From Vallitalea okinawensis (GTDB taxonomy: Bacteria; Bacillota; Clostridia; Lachnospirales; PQDH01): 64,000 bases of DNA. Location of the stretch: NCBI RefSeq assembly GCF_002964605.1, contig NZ_PQDH01000003.1, forward strand, positions 496,001 to 560,000. Direction: 5' to 3'. Position numbers and translations under genes: made by a program. Shown here piece after piece: positions 35,437-44,714 of this stretch; position 1 is the first letter of the stretch; each line of letters begins with the position of its first letter. The notes below the pieces were generated by a model that ran no database searches, was not told where the DNA came from, and worked only from the letters and a program-made list of their open reading frames with translations.

Positions 35437-35672
35437 CAAACTCAAAATAACCCTACCATACTTAAGTTTAAATATGGAGGCACTTATGGCATTTCACATT
35501 ATTATTTTTACGGAATACTGGATCATCCATAAAATTATTTTCGGTTGAACTAATTAAATAACTAATTCTGCAGTAACACTTCAACAGAAAAAATTCCAGT
35601 CAATATACGTATACAGAGTAATTTTCCGTAATTATTGCATTTCTATGTATGTCAATTAGAATAAATCACGCC

Positions 35673-35701
35673 TTGATTGTTTTTACTTTTTATGGTAGTA
35701 T
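35673..35701 (+). promoter_or_regulatory. possible promoter of the HAD phosphatase gene
   Basis: TTGATT (35673-35678) and TAGTAT (35696-35701) with a 17-base spacer, each four of six to consensus. The middle of the 35347-35730 gap (about 35440-35670) shows nothing else. Confidence 0.4.
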
Positions 35702-35730
35702 GACCACAAACATCAAAGGAGTGATTAAAC

Positions 35731-36414
35731 ATGAAACTGGCTATATTCGATTTTGATGGTACTCTTTTTCCAAAGGATACTTTACCTTTTTTACTCAGTC
35801 AATGGAAAGCGAATAACTACTCAAGTGTTAAACTATTGAGAGTTAACCTCCCTCTCATTCCATTATATATAACATATAAGTTGGGGTTAAAATCTAAACT
35901 AACACGGGAGCAAATGAAATTAAGAGCATTTCAAGGATTTCATGAAATCCTAAAAGGTATGAGTGAGAAAGAGATTAAACATTATCTAACATCCAGTGCT
36001 GAAGCAATTATTAAAGAATTAAACAGCGAGATCGTAACCGAAGTACACAGAGTTCATCAATCCGGTTATCATACAGTTCTATTATCAGGCTCATACAGCC
36101 TACTTCTGGACAAAATTGCTGAATATCTTGAGATAGATACTGTAATTGGTACAGAAATTCGCTTCGATAGTCAGGGAATAATTGATTTATCTAAAGACTT
36201 AAATGTTGCAAGCGGTCAATCAAAAGTCCATCGACTACAAGATTATTTTAAAAATCACTCTATCGAATGGGAAGGTAGTTGTGCTTACGCAGATAGTTAT
36301 TCTGATATTCATCTCCTACAAACTGTTGGACAACCTATAGTCGTCAATCCTGATAATGAACTTCGATCAATAGCTACACAAACAAACTGGCGAATTATTT
36401 CCTCTGTATCATAA
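35731..36414 (+). CDS. HAD-superfamily hydrolase, subfamily IB (phosphoserine phosphatase-like)
   Basis: A 227-residue phosphatase. Motif I is FDFDGTLF (nucleophile Asp8 by count of the first Asp), motif II LLSGSY, motif III Lys in GQSKVHRL and motif IV AYADSYSDIHLL. The cap region (about 20-85) is helical, as in subfamily IB. Related enzymes act on phosphoserine, homoserine phosphate or lysophospholipid phosphates; the substrate here is unknown. AAAGGAGTGAT precedes the ATG. It runs towards the glycogen operon and shares a terminator hairpin with it. Confidence 0.85.
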   Translation: MKLAIFDFDGTLFPKDTLPFLLSQWKANNYSSVKLLRVNLPLIPLYITYKLGLKSKLTREQMKLRAFQGFHEILKGMSEKEIKHYLTSSAEAIIKELNSEIVTEVHRVHQSGYHTVLLSGSYSLLLDKIAEYLEIDTVIGTEIRFDSQGIIDLSKDLNVASGQSKVHRLQDYFKNHSIEWEGSCAYADSYSDIHLLQTVGQPIVVNPDNELRSIATQTNWRIISSVS

Positions 36415-36437
36415 GATAAAAATAAAGGGATAGGCAT

Positions 36438-36481
36438 TAATAGAAGCCTAAAACTAAACTTTTAGTTTTGGGCTTCTATTA
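36438..36481. terminator. convergent terminator overlapping the 3' end of the GH13 gene
   Basis: AATAGAAGCC and GGCTTCTATT, with AAAACTAAA/TTTAGTTTT inside, form a stem of about 20 bp. The right arm is also the last six codons of the GH13 gene. Confidence 0.75.
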
Positions 36482-38372
36482 AAATTACTTTTCCTTGTAA
36501 TGGTTCTAATATTAACTCTTCAGCCTTTATGAGTCGTTTGTTTTCCATCAATTCAATAGGTGTCATATAGTCAGGTATATCAGGTATCATTATGCTTTTT
36601 TTCCTATTTACATGCCTATTGAAAAGGCATAATACCTTAGTCTTTTCCAGAACCCTATAGTACCCATAAACATCATCCATTTCAACAAAGGGTCTCCATT
36701 CACCTTTTCTTAAGACTTGGTTATTATTTCTCAAATCTCCAAGTTTCATATACCAGTTAATTAATTCTTGATTCTCACGTCCCCATGGAAAAGTTCCTCT
36801 ATTATAAGGATCTGAATAACCTTCCATACCCACTTCATCACCATAATAAATATGGGGGATTCCAGGAAATGTATATTGTATTAAAGAGAGCAGTTTTAAT
36901 CGCTTAATAGCTAAGCTACGTTGAGATTCAGATAATCGATAGTTTTCACGTTCTTCATCCGTTAAGTGGTGTTCTTCTGGTGCTTCCCCTAATAAAGTCA
37001 TAATACGGGTGCGATCATGACTTCCTATTAAATTCATCGAACCAAAGAAACATTCTTTTGGATAGTTTTCATACAAACTCATTAATCGCTTATGAACATA
37101 CTCTGCATCCCAAACGCCTCTCACAAAGTTGATGAATAATTCTCTAAATGGGTAGTTCATAACCCCATCCAGTTCCTTACCCCAGAAATATTCTCTTAAC
37201 TTACCATAGCTTTCTTTTCTTGATGCATCTTCCCATACTTCACCTATCAAAACACTGTCTTGATTAGTTTCTTTCATAACTCTCTTAATTTCTTTGATGA
37301 ACTCATCAGGAAGCTCATCTGCCACATCTAAACGCCACCCTTTTGCTCCTTTTTGAATCCATCGTCTAACAACACTATCTTCGCCAGTTACCATATAATC
37401 TATATAAGTCGGTTCCATTTCATTAACATTTGGAAGGGTATCTACCCCCCACCAACATTCATATTGGTCTGGATAATCTTGAAATCGAAACCAGTTATAA
37501 TAAGGTGAATCCTGAGATTGATATGCCCCTACTTCTGGGTAATTGCTTTCTCTATTGAAGTAGATGCTGTCACTTCCTGTGTGACTAAAAACACCATCTA
37601 AAATAATGGCCATCTTATTATTTTGTGTTTCCTCTATTAAACTGTTAAAATTTTCCTCATCACCAAATGCTGGATCAATCCTTTTGTAATTACCTGTATC
37701 ATATTTATGATTACTTACAGACTCAAAGATTGGATTAAGATAGATTGTTGAAACCCCAAGTTTCTTTAGATGTTTTATTTTTTTGATAATACCTAATAGA
37801 TTGCCTCCAAAGAAATCCCATCTTTTCACATGTCCCTTCTCATCTTTAATGTAGTATGGCTTATCGTCCCAATTGGCATGAATTAGACTGTTTTTCTTAT
37901 AGTTATCGAAATTTATTTCTTTATCACCATTAAAGAATCTGTCTGGAAATATTTGATAGATTATCGACTCTTTATACCACTCTGGAATTGTAAAAGGATG
38001 ATGAACTGTTAGCTGATATCCTTTTGGATGCTCATGAGTTAACTTTCCAATTCCACCTAAACTCTCATTATTATTAGAATAGTAATAGCGACTATCCGGA
38101 GTATGAATGCTAAAATAATACCATACCAATCCTGGATCATTAGTCGTATTATATTGGACTGTAAAAGTTTTTCGATTACCTTCTAATGCCGATAATTCCA
38201 TAGCAACTTGTCGGTGTTGATGTGCCTCAAACAGCTCTAATGTTACGTATATCTGATCCATATCTACGATAACATCAATTGTTAAATCCACAGTAGTACC
38301 GCAGATAACCGCTCCAAAAGGATTTCTATAGTGTTTATTATGGGAATTATGTATAACCTGAATTTCATGCAT
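36462..38372 (-). CDS. GH13 alpha-glucan hydrolase (neopullulanase/cyclomaltodextrinase type)
   Basis: A 636-residue cytoplasmic enzyme: an N-terminal beta-sandwich (about 1-125, CBM34-like), the (beta/alpha)8 barrel and a C-terminal beta domain. GH13 regions: DGVFSHTG (I), GWRLDVADE with the nucleophile Asp (II), IGEVWED with the acid/base Glu (III) and GSHDRTR with the third Asp (IV). MWWGVDTLPNVNE-like text (CWWGVDTLPN here) marks the neopullulanase group. It would open alpha-1,4 or alpha-1,6 links of glycogen limit dextrins. Last gene of the glycogen operon, 59 bases after glgA. AAGGAG precedes the ATG. Confidence 0.88.
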   Translation of the reverse strand: MHEIQVIHNSHNKHYRNPFGAVICGTTVDLTIDVIVDMDQIYVTLELFEAHQHRQVAMELSALEGNRKTFTVQYNTTNDPGLVWYYFSIHTPDSRYYYSNNNESLGGIGKLTHEHPKGYQLTVHHPFTIPEWYKESIIYQIFPDRFFNGDKEINFDNYKKNSLIHANWDDKPYYIKDEKGHVKRWDFFGGNLLGIIKKIKHLKKLGVSTIYLNPIFESVSNHKYDTGNYKRIDPAFGDEENFNSLIEETQNNKMAIILDGVFSHTGSDSIYFNRESNYPEVGAYQSQDSPYYNWFRFQDYPDQYECWWGVDTLPNVNEMEPTYIDYMVTGEDSVVRRWIQKGAKGWRLDVADELPDEFIKEIKRVMKETNQDSVLIGEVWEDASRKESYGKLREYFWGKELDGVMNYPFRELFINFVRGVWDAEYVHKRLMSLYENYPKECFFGSMNLIGSHDRTRIMTLLGEAPEEHHLTDEERENYRLSESQRSLAIKRLKLLSLIQYTFPGIPHIYYGDEVGMEGYSDPYNRGTFPWGRENQELINWYMKLGDLRNNNQVLRKGEWRPFVEMDDVYGYYRVLEKTKVLCLFNRHVNRKKSIMIPDIPDYMTPIELMENKRLIKAEELILEPLQGKVILIEAQN

Positions 38373-38431
38373 AACAATTCTCCTTTACTACATCAGTTTA
38401 TGTACATTTACTGATCACTAGGGAATCCTCC

Positions 38432-39874
38432 CTAGTGACAAATATCAGCTCTTAATGATTCATAAACTGCTATATATTCTCCAGCTGACTGGTTCCAACT
38501 ATAATCAACGTTCATAGCTCTCTTCATCAATTCTTGCCATGCTTTTTCATCATTGCGATACAGTTCTACCGCATCTTCTAATGCATAGAGAAATTCATGG
38601 GCATTGTAGTTATTAAAAACAAACCCTGTTCCTTCGTTTGTAAATTTATTATAAGGTTCAACTGTATCCTTTAACCCACCAGTTCCTCTAACAACGGGTA
38701 TCGTACCGTATTTTAAAGATATCAATTGTGATAAACCACATGGTTCAAAGAGTGAAGGCATTAAGAACATATCTGCTCCAGCATAAATCTTCTGTGCTAA
38801 ACTAATATCAAACTCAATGAAGGCTTTAACTTTTTTAGGGTAGTGTTGCTCTAACTCTTTGAAGAATTGTTCATACTTATAGTCTCCTACTCCTAATACA
38901 ACTAATTGAATATCCATGTTAAGGATTTCCTGCATGACATGCAAAACTAAATCGAACCCTTTTTGTTCAACCAGCCTAGAAATTATCGCAATAACAGGTA
39001 TTTGATCATTCTGAGGTAGCCCTGATATTGCCTGCAGCTTTACCTTGTTTTCCAGTTTCCCGCTTTTAGCAGTGGTATAATTAAAAAAGATATGCTGATC
39101 CTTTTCAGGGCTAAAAATATCATAATCGATACCATTCAATATACCTTTTAGCTTAAAATTAATATCGCGTAGAATACCGTCTAATTTTTCTCCATAATAA
39201 ACATTCTGAATTTCTTCTGCATATGTTGGACTAACGGTAGTCACCATGTCAGCATAGTAAAGAGCTGCTTTTAATAGGTTGATATCACCATAGAACTCAA
39301 ATTTCTTATTCATTGCATAGTCTTTACTTAATCCAAATAAGTCCTCTAGTACTTCTTGACCATATATACCTTGATACTTAAGATTATGAATCGTAAAAAC
39401 TGTCCGAATATCATGATGAATTTCTGAAAGTCTATATTGCTCTTCTAATAGTACTGGTATGAGCGCAGTCTGCCAATCATGACAATGAATAATATCTGGT
39501 TTGAAATCGATATGACCTAAACATTCGAGAACACTTCGACTAAAAAAAGCAAATCGCTCAGCTTCATCATAGTAACCATACATTCCTGGTCTCTTGTAGT
39601 AATACTCGTTATCAACTAAATAAAAGGTTATACCGTCAATTATACATTCATCTATGCCACAATATTGGTTTCTCCAACCTACCGAAACATTAAAGTGAGT
39701 CTTATATTTAAAGTGTTGTTTATACGCATCTGGTATATCAACATATTTAGGAATAATGACTCGAACATCCAATCCTAATCCCTTTAATGATTTTGGTAGG
39801 GTACCGACTACATCTCCTAAACCACCACTTTTCAAAAATGGTATGGTCTCTGAGGCAGCAAATAATACTTTCAT
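38432..39874 (-). CDS. glgA: glycogen synthase
   Basis: A 480-residue GT5 glycosyltransferase, normal length. The ADP-glucose-binding motif is KSGGLGDVVG at residues 15-24; the C-terminal domain has EPCGLSQL, with the catalytic Glu, and GTGFVFNNY. It adds glucose from ADP-glucose to the non-reducing end of glycogen. AAAGGAGATG precedes the ATG, 22 bases after glgD. Confidence 0.95.
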   Translation of the reverse strand: MKVLFAASETIPFLKSGGLGDVVGTLPKSLKGLGLDVRVIIPKYVDIPDAYKQHFKYKTHFNVSVGWRNQYCGIDECIIDGITFYLVDNEYYYKRPGMYGYYDEAERFAFFSRSVLECLGHIDFKPDIIHCHDWQTALIPVLLEEQYRLSEIHHDIRTVFTIHNLKYQGIYGQEVLEDLFGLSKDYAMNKKFEFYGDINLLKAALYYADMVTTVSPTYAEEIQNVYYGEKLDGILRDINFKLKGILNGIDYDIFSPEKDQHIFFNYTTAKSGKLENKVKLQAISGLPQNDQIPVIAIISRLVEQKGFDLVLHVMQEILNMDIQLVVLGVGDYKYEQFFKELEQHYPKKVKAFIEFDISLAQKIYAGADMFLMPSLFEPCGLSQLISLKYGTIPVVRGTGGLKDTVEPYNKFTNEGTGFVFNNYNAHEFLYALEDAVELYRNDEKAWQELMKRAMNVDYSWNQSAGEYIAVYESLRADICH

Positions 39875-39896
39875 ACTTCATCTCCTTTAACCCAAA

Positions 39897-41018
39897 TTAT
39901 CCGAGACAGCAACTTTTTCCAATGACAATAGGGGCGTTTTCTTTCCCTTTTAATACAATTCCATCATTTATTGTTACATCCTTATCTAAAATAACATTCT
40001 CTAAAATAACCTTTTGACCTACATGACACTTTTCCATAAGAACACAGTTCTTTATAAAAGCACCCTCTCCAACATTAACCTTTCTAAAAATAATACTATT
40101 CTCTACGTCACCATATAACATGCAACCACTTGCTACAAGTGCATTGGTTGTATGACTTGAATCCATGTATTTAGTAGGGTGATTATCACTTGCTTTCGTA
40201 TAAATCTTATTTTCATTTAAAAATAAATCATCTTTAATATCATTATTGAGCAGATCCATACTACACTGAAAGTACTTTTTTATTGAATTTACTTTACAAA
40301 AGTAGCCTTCATAAGGGTATGCATAAGTCACTAATTGACTAATATTGTTTTTTATCACTTCGATCAAATCCCAATTGACACCTAAGCAATCGCAACTCTT
40401 GATCATGGTCATTAATAAATCTTTTTTTATAATCAACATGTCTATAAACAACATGTTACTATCACTATTGGGGTACTCACAAATTTCAATTACTTTTTGA
40501 TCACTATGATCAATGTTTAATAACGTATCGTATTCATCAAAGCCACAATTATCATCAAATGCTTTATAAATCATTGTTATATCTGCTTGTTTTTTTTTAT
40601 GAAAATTAATGGCATCCAAATAACTAATATTACTTATCAAGTCACTTCCTGAAATGACAACATTCTTCTTATTTACACTTTCGAAAAACTCTATATTCAC
40701 AAGGAAATCGTTCAAATTAATTCTTGGATGTTCATTGACATAGAAGCTCATTCCTCCATTTAAAATGGAAAGTGCCTTACTTTTTCTACTTAAGGACCAT
40801 TCCTGTCCTGTTCCAAGATGCTCCACCAGCGACTTATATTTATGTGATCCAATGACTCCAATCTTCCCAATACCAGTATTGACCATATTGGATAATGCAA
40901 AATCGATTAATTTGTATTTGCCTCCAAAAGGTACTGTATTCAAACTTCTATATTTGGTTAAATCACCTAAAATATTACTTTCAGGTTTATTGGTTATAAC
41001 ACCTATTGCATCATGCAT
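39897..41018 (-). CDS. glgD: GlgD, regulatory-type subunit of glucose-1-phosphate adenylyltransferase
   Basis: A 373-residue GlgC homolog that has lost the nucleotide-binding GGxGxRL motif: after MHDAIGVITNKPESN it goes straight to GGKYKLIDFALSNMVN. The C-terminal left-handed beta-helix remains (FRKVNVGEGAFIKNCVLMEKCHVG split across repeats). In Firmicutes GlgD forms a heterotetramer with GlgC and raises its activity. It lies after glgC in the operon, gap 108 bases. GGAGG precedes the ATG. Confidence 0.93.
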   Translation of the reverse strand: MHDAIGVITNKPESNILGDLTKYRSLNTVPFGGKYKLIDFALSNMVNTGIGKIGVIGSHKYKSLVEHLGTGQEWSLSRKSKALSILNGGMSFYVNEHPRINLNDFLVNIEFFESVNKKNVVISGSDLISNISYLDAINFHKKKQADITMIYKAFDDNCGFDEYDTLLNIDHSDQKVIEICEYPNSDSNMLFIDMLIIKKDLLMTMIKSCDCLGVNWDLIEVIKNNISQLVTYAYPYEGYFCKVNSIKKYFQCSMDLLNNDIKDDLFLNENKIYTKASDNHPTKYMDSSHTTNALVASGCMLYGDVENSIIFRKVNVGEGAFIKNCVLMEKCHVGQKVILENVILDKDVTINDGIVLKGKENAPIVIGKSCCLG

Positions 41019-41126
41019 TGTTTATCCTCCAGCTATAATCCTATTTCAGTTATCTAATAGTTACTGTAAATTCACTTTACTATTTCTATGCTCTCTAATT
41101 ATTCCTTAGACAGACTATTTTCTTAT

Positions 41127-42275
41127 CTAATAAGGCTGATTAGTGGAAATATTATTGAAAACAACTTCTATGTCTGAGTTTTCTCCTTTTTTACCTATTC
41201 TAAGATTTCTTCCTATCTGTATATTTTCCCCAATAATTGTCTTTTCAATAACAGTCCCATCCTCAATAATTGTATTATTTAGTATAACAGAGTCAATTAC
41301 TCTGGCTCCTCTACCTATGCACACATCATTTCCAAGAACTGAATGATGAACTTCCCCTAATATGGTAGAGCCATTGCAAATTAAACTATTTTTGATGACT
41401 GCATTAGCATCGACAAAATGGGGTTGTATATTGGAATTATTGGAATATATTTTAAAATCTTGATTATCGTATAAGTTCATCTCTGGTTCCTTACTCAAGA
41501 GGTCCATGGTTGCCTCATAATAGCTTTCAATTGTACCAACGTCTCTCCAGTAACCTTTATAGGAGTAGGTATACATTTCTTTACCTTGTTCCAATAACAT
41601 GGGGATGACGTTTTTACCAAAATCATTACTAGTTTCCACAAGGTTATGGTCCTCAATTAAAGCTTCTCTTAGAACATCCCATTTAAAAATATATATGCCC
41701 ATAGATGCCTTATTACTTCTTGGAGCAAGTGGTTTTTCTTCAAAATCAATTATCCGATCATCATCGTCTGCAATCATCACGCCAAAACGACTAGCCTGAT
41801 CCCATGGTACTTCAATAACAGAAATCGATACGTCTGCTTCTTTATCCTTATGCATTTCTAACATTAAAGAATAATCCATTTTGTACACTTGATCTCCTGA
41901 TATGATTAGTACATAACTCGGATTATAAAAATCAATATATTCAATATTTTGGTAGATAGCATCAGCAGTACCTTTGTACCAATTACCACCATCTCTAGTT
42001 AGATATGGCGGTAATATTCGTACACCACCGTTAACTGAATCTAATGCCCATGAGCTTCCAGTACCAATATAGGAATTCAATAGCAAAGGCTTATATTGGG
42101 TTAAAACACCTACAGTATCGAAGCCTGAGTGATAACAATTACTAAGGGCAAAATCAATTATTCGATATTTCCCGCCGAAAACCACAGCAGGTTTAGCAAT
42201 ATCTCTTGTTAGACCACCAAGCCGACTCCCTTGCCCACCTGCTAATAGCATGACAACGCATTCTTTTTTTTTCAT
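41127..42275 (-). CDS. glgC: glucose-1-phosphate adenylyltransferase
   Basis: A 382-residue enzyme that makes ADP-glucose. [15 protein letters not shown] holds the nucleotide-binding loop, [13 protein letters not shown] and [11 protein letters not shown] the sugar-phosphate site, and FEEKP the Lys-containing substrate motif. The C-terminal third is a left-handed beta-helix. It partners GlgD, the next gene. TTAGAGGTGA precedes the ATG, nine bases after glgP. Confidence 0.95.
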   Translation of the reverse strand: MKKKECVVMLLAGGQGSRLGGLTRDIAKPAVVFGGKYRIIDFALSNCYHSGFDTVGVLTQYKPLLLNSYIGTGSSWALDSVNGGVRILPPYLTRDGGNWYKGTADAIYQNIEYIDFYNPSYVLIISGDQVYKMDYSLMLEMHKDKEADVSISVIEVPWDQASRFGVMIADDDDRIIDFEEKPLAPRSNKASMGIYIFKWDVLREALIEDHNLVETSNDFGKNVIPMLLEQGKEMYTYSYKGYWRDVGTIESYYEATMDLLSKEPEMNLYDNQDFKIYSNNSNIQPHFVDANAVIKNSLICNGSTILGEVHHSVLGNDVCIGRGARVIDSVILNNTIIEDGTVIEKTIIGENIQIGRNLRIGKKGENSDIEVVFNNISTNQPY

Positions 42276-42284
42276 AGTTCACCT

Positions 42285-44690
42285 CTAATAATTAACTTCA
42301 CAATTCCATATATTTTTTGCGTATTCTTTAATGGTACGGTCAGAAGAAAAATAACCAGAATGAGCTATGTTATTAATCGTCATATTGATCCAATTGCTTC
42401 TATCGTTGTACTTTTCATTGACTCTATACTGCGTATCTACGTAGGATGCAAAATCTTTAAGGACAAAAAATTCATCATTATAAACCAAGAGTGATTCATA
42501 AATGTTTCTAAATTCCATGTCACCTTCAGAGAAAAACCCATCTATTAACTGATTAAGGATTCTTTGAATTCTATAATCTTTATGATAGATTTCATAGGAC
42601 TTATAGTTATTGTTTTTGTAATACTTAATGACTTCACTTGCTTTTAATCCAAATATGAAGATATTATCCATTCCAACTTCATCCAATATTTCAATATTAG
42701 CTCCATCAAGTGTTGCTACTGTTACAGCACCGTTCATCATGAACTTCATATTGCCAGTACCTGAAGCTTCTTTACTCGCTGTAGAGATTTGCTCACTTAT
42801 ATCTGCCGCTGGGTAAATAATTTCTGCTAAAGAAACATTGAAATTCTGTAGGAAAATCACTTTTAGTTTATCATTAACTGTTCTATCATTATTGATTTTC
42901 TTTGCTAAAGAATTAATAAGCTTTATAATACTTTTGGCATAGTAATAACCTGGAGCTGCTTTTCCAGCAAATATAAAAGTCCTTGGGTGAATATTAAGTG
43001 CAGGATTTTCTTTTAATTGATTATATAGATTCATAATGTGTAAAACATTCATTAATTGACGTTTATAAGCATGAATTCGTTTTACTTGAATATCGAAAAT
43101 GGAACTCGGATCAATGTTAATATCATAATGACTTTCAATATATTTTGCTAATCTAAGTTTATTTTGCTGTTTTGCTTGGAAGATTTTTTGCCTAAAGCTA
43201 GAATCATATTGAAAATTCATGAGATTATTAAGCTCTAATGGTTTCTCAATCCAACCCTTTCCAATGGTTTCGTTAATTAATTGACTTAGATAAGGATTTG
43301 CTTTCAATAAAAATCTTCTATGATCAACGCCATTCGTCTTATTATTAAATCGGTCAGGATAGACTGTATCAAAGTTTTTCATCACTTCATTTTTTAAAAT
43401 CTTACTATGAATCTTAGCCACTCCATTTACAGAATAGCTGCCAATAATAGCTAGATGAGCCATGTGTACCTGTCCATGCTGTAAAATGGCCATATTTGCT
43501 TCTTCAGCATGATGAATATCTTCTAAAAATCTTCTATTAATCTCTTCAATAATCATGTACACTCTTGGCATTAGGGTCTTAACCATGTGAATTGGCCAAC
43601 GTTCTAGTGCTTCTGGTAGAAGTGTATGATTCGTATAAGAAATAGTTCTCGTGGTATAGTCCCAAGCTTGATCCCAACTTAAGTTTTCTTCATCGATAAA
43701 TATTCTCATTAACTCAGGAATACATAATGCTGGATGGGTATCATTAATGTGTATAGCGATTCTATTATAGAAATCTTGGACAGATCCATGATTCTTTTTA
43801 TAGCGTCTTATGATACTTTGAATACCTGCTGAAACGAAAAAATATTGCTGCTTTAAACGAAGTAATCTCCCTTCATAATTAGCATCATTTGGATACAATA
43901 CTTGAGAAATAGCTTCAACAGAAGATTTGTATTGCACTGCTTGATGAAAATTCCCTTCATGGAATGACTTTAAATCAAAACCTTTTGTAGGTTCAGCACT
44001 CCAAAGGCGTAAACGATTGATGCTATCTGGATTATCGTATCCTGCTATGGCTATATCATAGGGTACAGCCCATACTGATTCATAATTCTTGTGTTCAAAA
44101 GTCAATTTACCATTGAGCTCTCTGGTCTCAACTTCTCCACCAAAATTCACTGTTACCGCAGATTTTGTTCGCCTATTTTCCCATGGAAATTCATGACGTA
44201 GCCAATTATCAGGCAATTCAACCTGATAACCATCCATTATTTTTTGATCAAAAAGTCCATGTTTATATCGTATACCTATACCGTTACCGTTAATCCCCAA
44301 AAAAGCCATTGAGTCTAAAAAGCAGGCTGCTAAACGTCCTAATCCCCCATTACCTAATCCTGGTTCATCCTCACATTGTTCTAAATCAGACAGTGAGATT
44401 CCTAATTCCTCTAACCCTACTTCCACTACATCAATAACACCTAAACTGATCAAATACTGTCTAAGTAATTTACCTATCATGAATTCTATTGAGAAATAAT
44501 AAACTAATTTACTTTCACTTAACTTCATTTGTGCTTTTTTGTGTGCCCAGTTTTTATTCAATTCATCAACGATTAACTTTGCTAACACCATATATTTGTC
44601 ACGTATATTACCATCACTTAGAGAATCTCCTGTTAGTTCTTTAAATTTTTCAAGATAGGTCGCCTTAAATTTTTCTTTATTGCTTAACAT
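42285..44690 (-). CDS. glgP: glycogen phosphorylase
   Basis: An 801-residue GT35 enzyme. The pyridoxal-phosphate Lys is in EASGTGNMKFMMNG, followed by LDGANIEI; the N-terminal part shows GNGGLGRLAACFLDS. It releases glucose-1-phosphate from glycogen chain ends. Its place between glgB and glgC puts synthesis and breakdown under one promoter. GAGGTGAAT precedes the ATG. Confidence 0.95.
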   Translation of the reverse strand: MLSNKEKFKATYLEKFKELTGDSLSDGNIRDKYMVLAKLIVDELNKNWAHKKAQMKLSESKLVYYFSIEFMIGKLLRQYLISLGVIDVVEVGLEELGISLSDLEQCEDEPGLGNGGLGRLAACFLDSMAFLGINGNGIGIRYKHGLFDQKIMDGYQVELPDNWLRHEFPWENRRTKSAVTVNFGGEVETRELNGKLTFEHKNYESVWAVPYDIAIAGYDNPDSINRLRLWSAEPTKGFDLKSFHEGNFHQAVQYKSSVEAISQVLYPNDANYEGRLLRLKQQYFFVSAGIQSIIRRYKKNHGSVQDFYNRIAIHINDTHPALCIPELMRIFIDEENLSWDQAWDYTTRTISYTNHTLLPEALERWPIHMVKTLMPRVYMIIEEINRRFLEDIHHAEEANMAILQHGQVHMAHLAIIGSYSVNGVAKIHSKILKNEVMKNFDTVYPDRFNNKTNGVDHRRFLLKANPYLSQLINETIGKGWIEKPLELNNLMNFQYDSSFRQKIFQAKQQNKLRLAKYIESHYDINIDPSSIFDIQVKRIHAYKRQLMNVLHIMNLYNQLKENPALNIHPRTFIFAGKAAPGYYYAKSIIKLINSLAKKINNDRTVNDKLKVIFLQNFNVSLAEIIYPAADISEQISTASKEASGTGNMKFMMNGAVTVATLDGANIEILDEVGMDNIFIFGLKASEVIKYYKNNNYKSYEIYHKDYRIQRILNQLIDGFFSEGDMEFRNIYESLLVYNDEFFVLKDFASYVDTQYRVNEKYNDRSNWINMTINNIAHSGYFSSDRTIKEYAKNIWNCEVNY

Positions 44691-44714
44691 ATTTATTCAC
44701 CTCGTAGACAAAGT

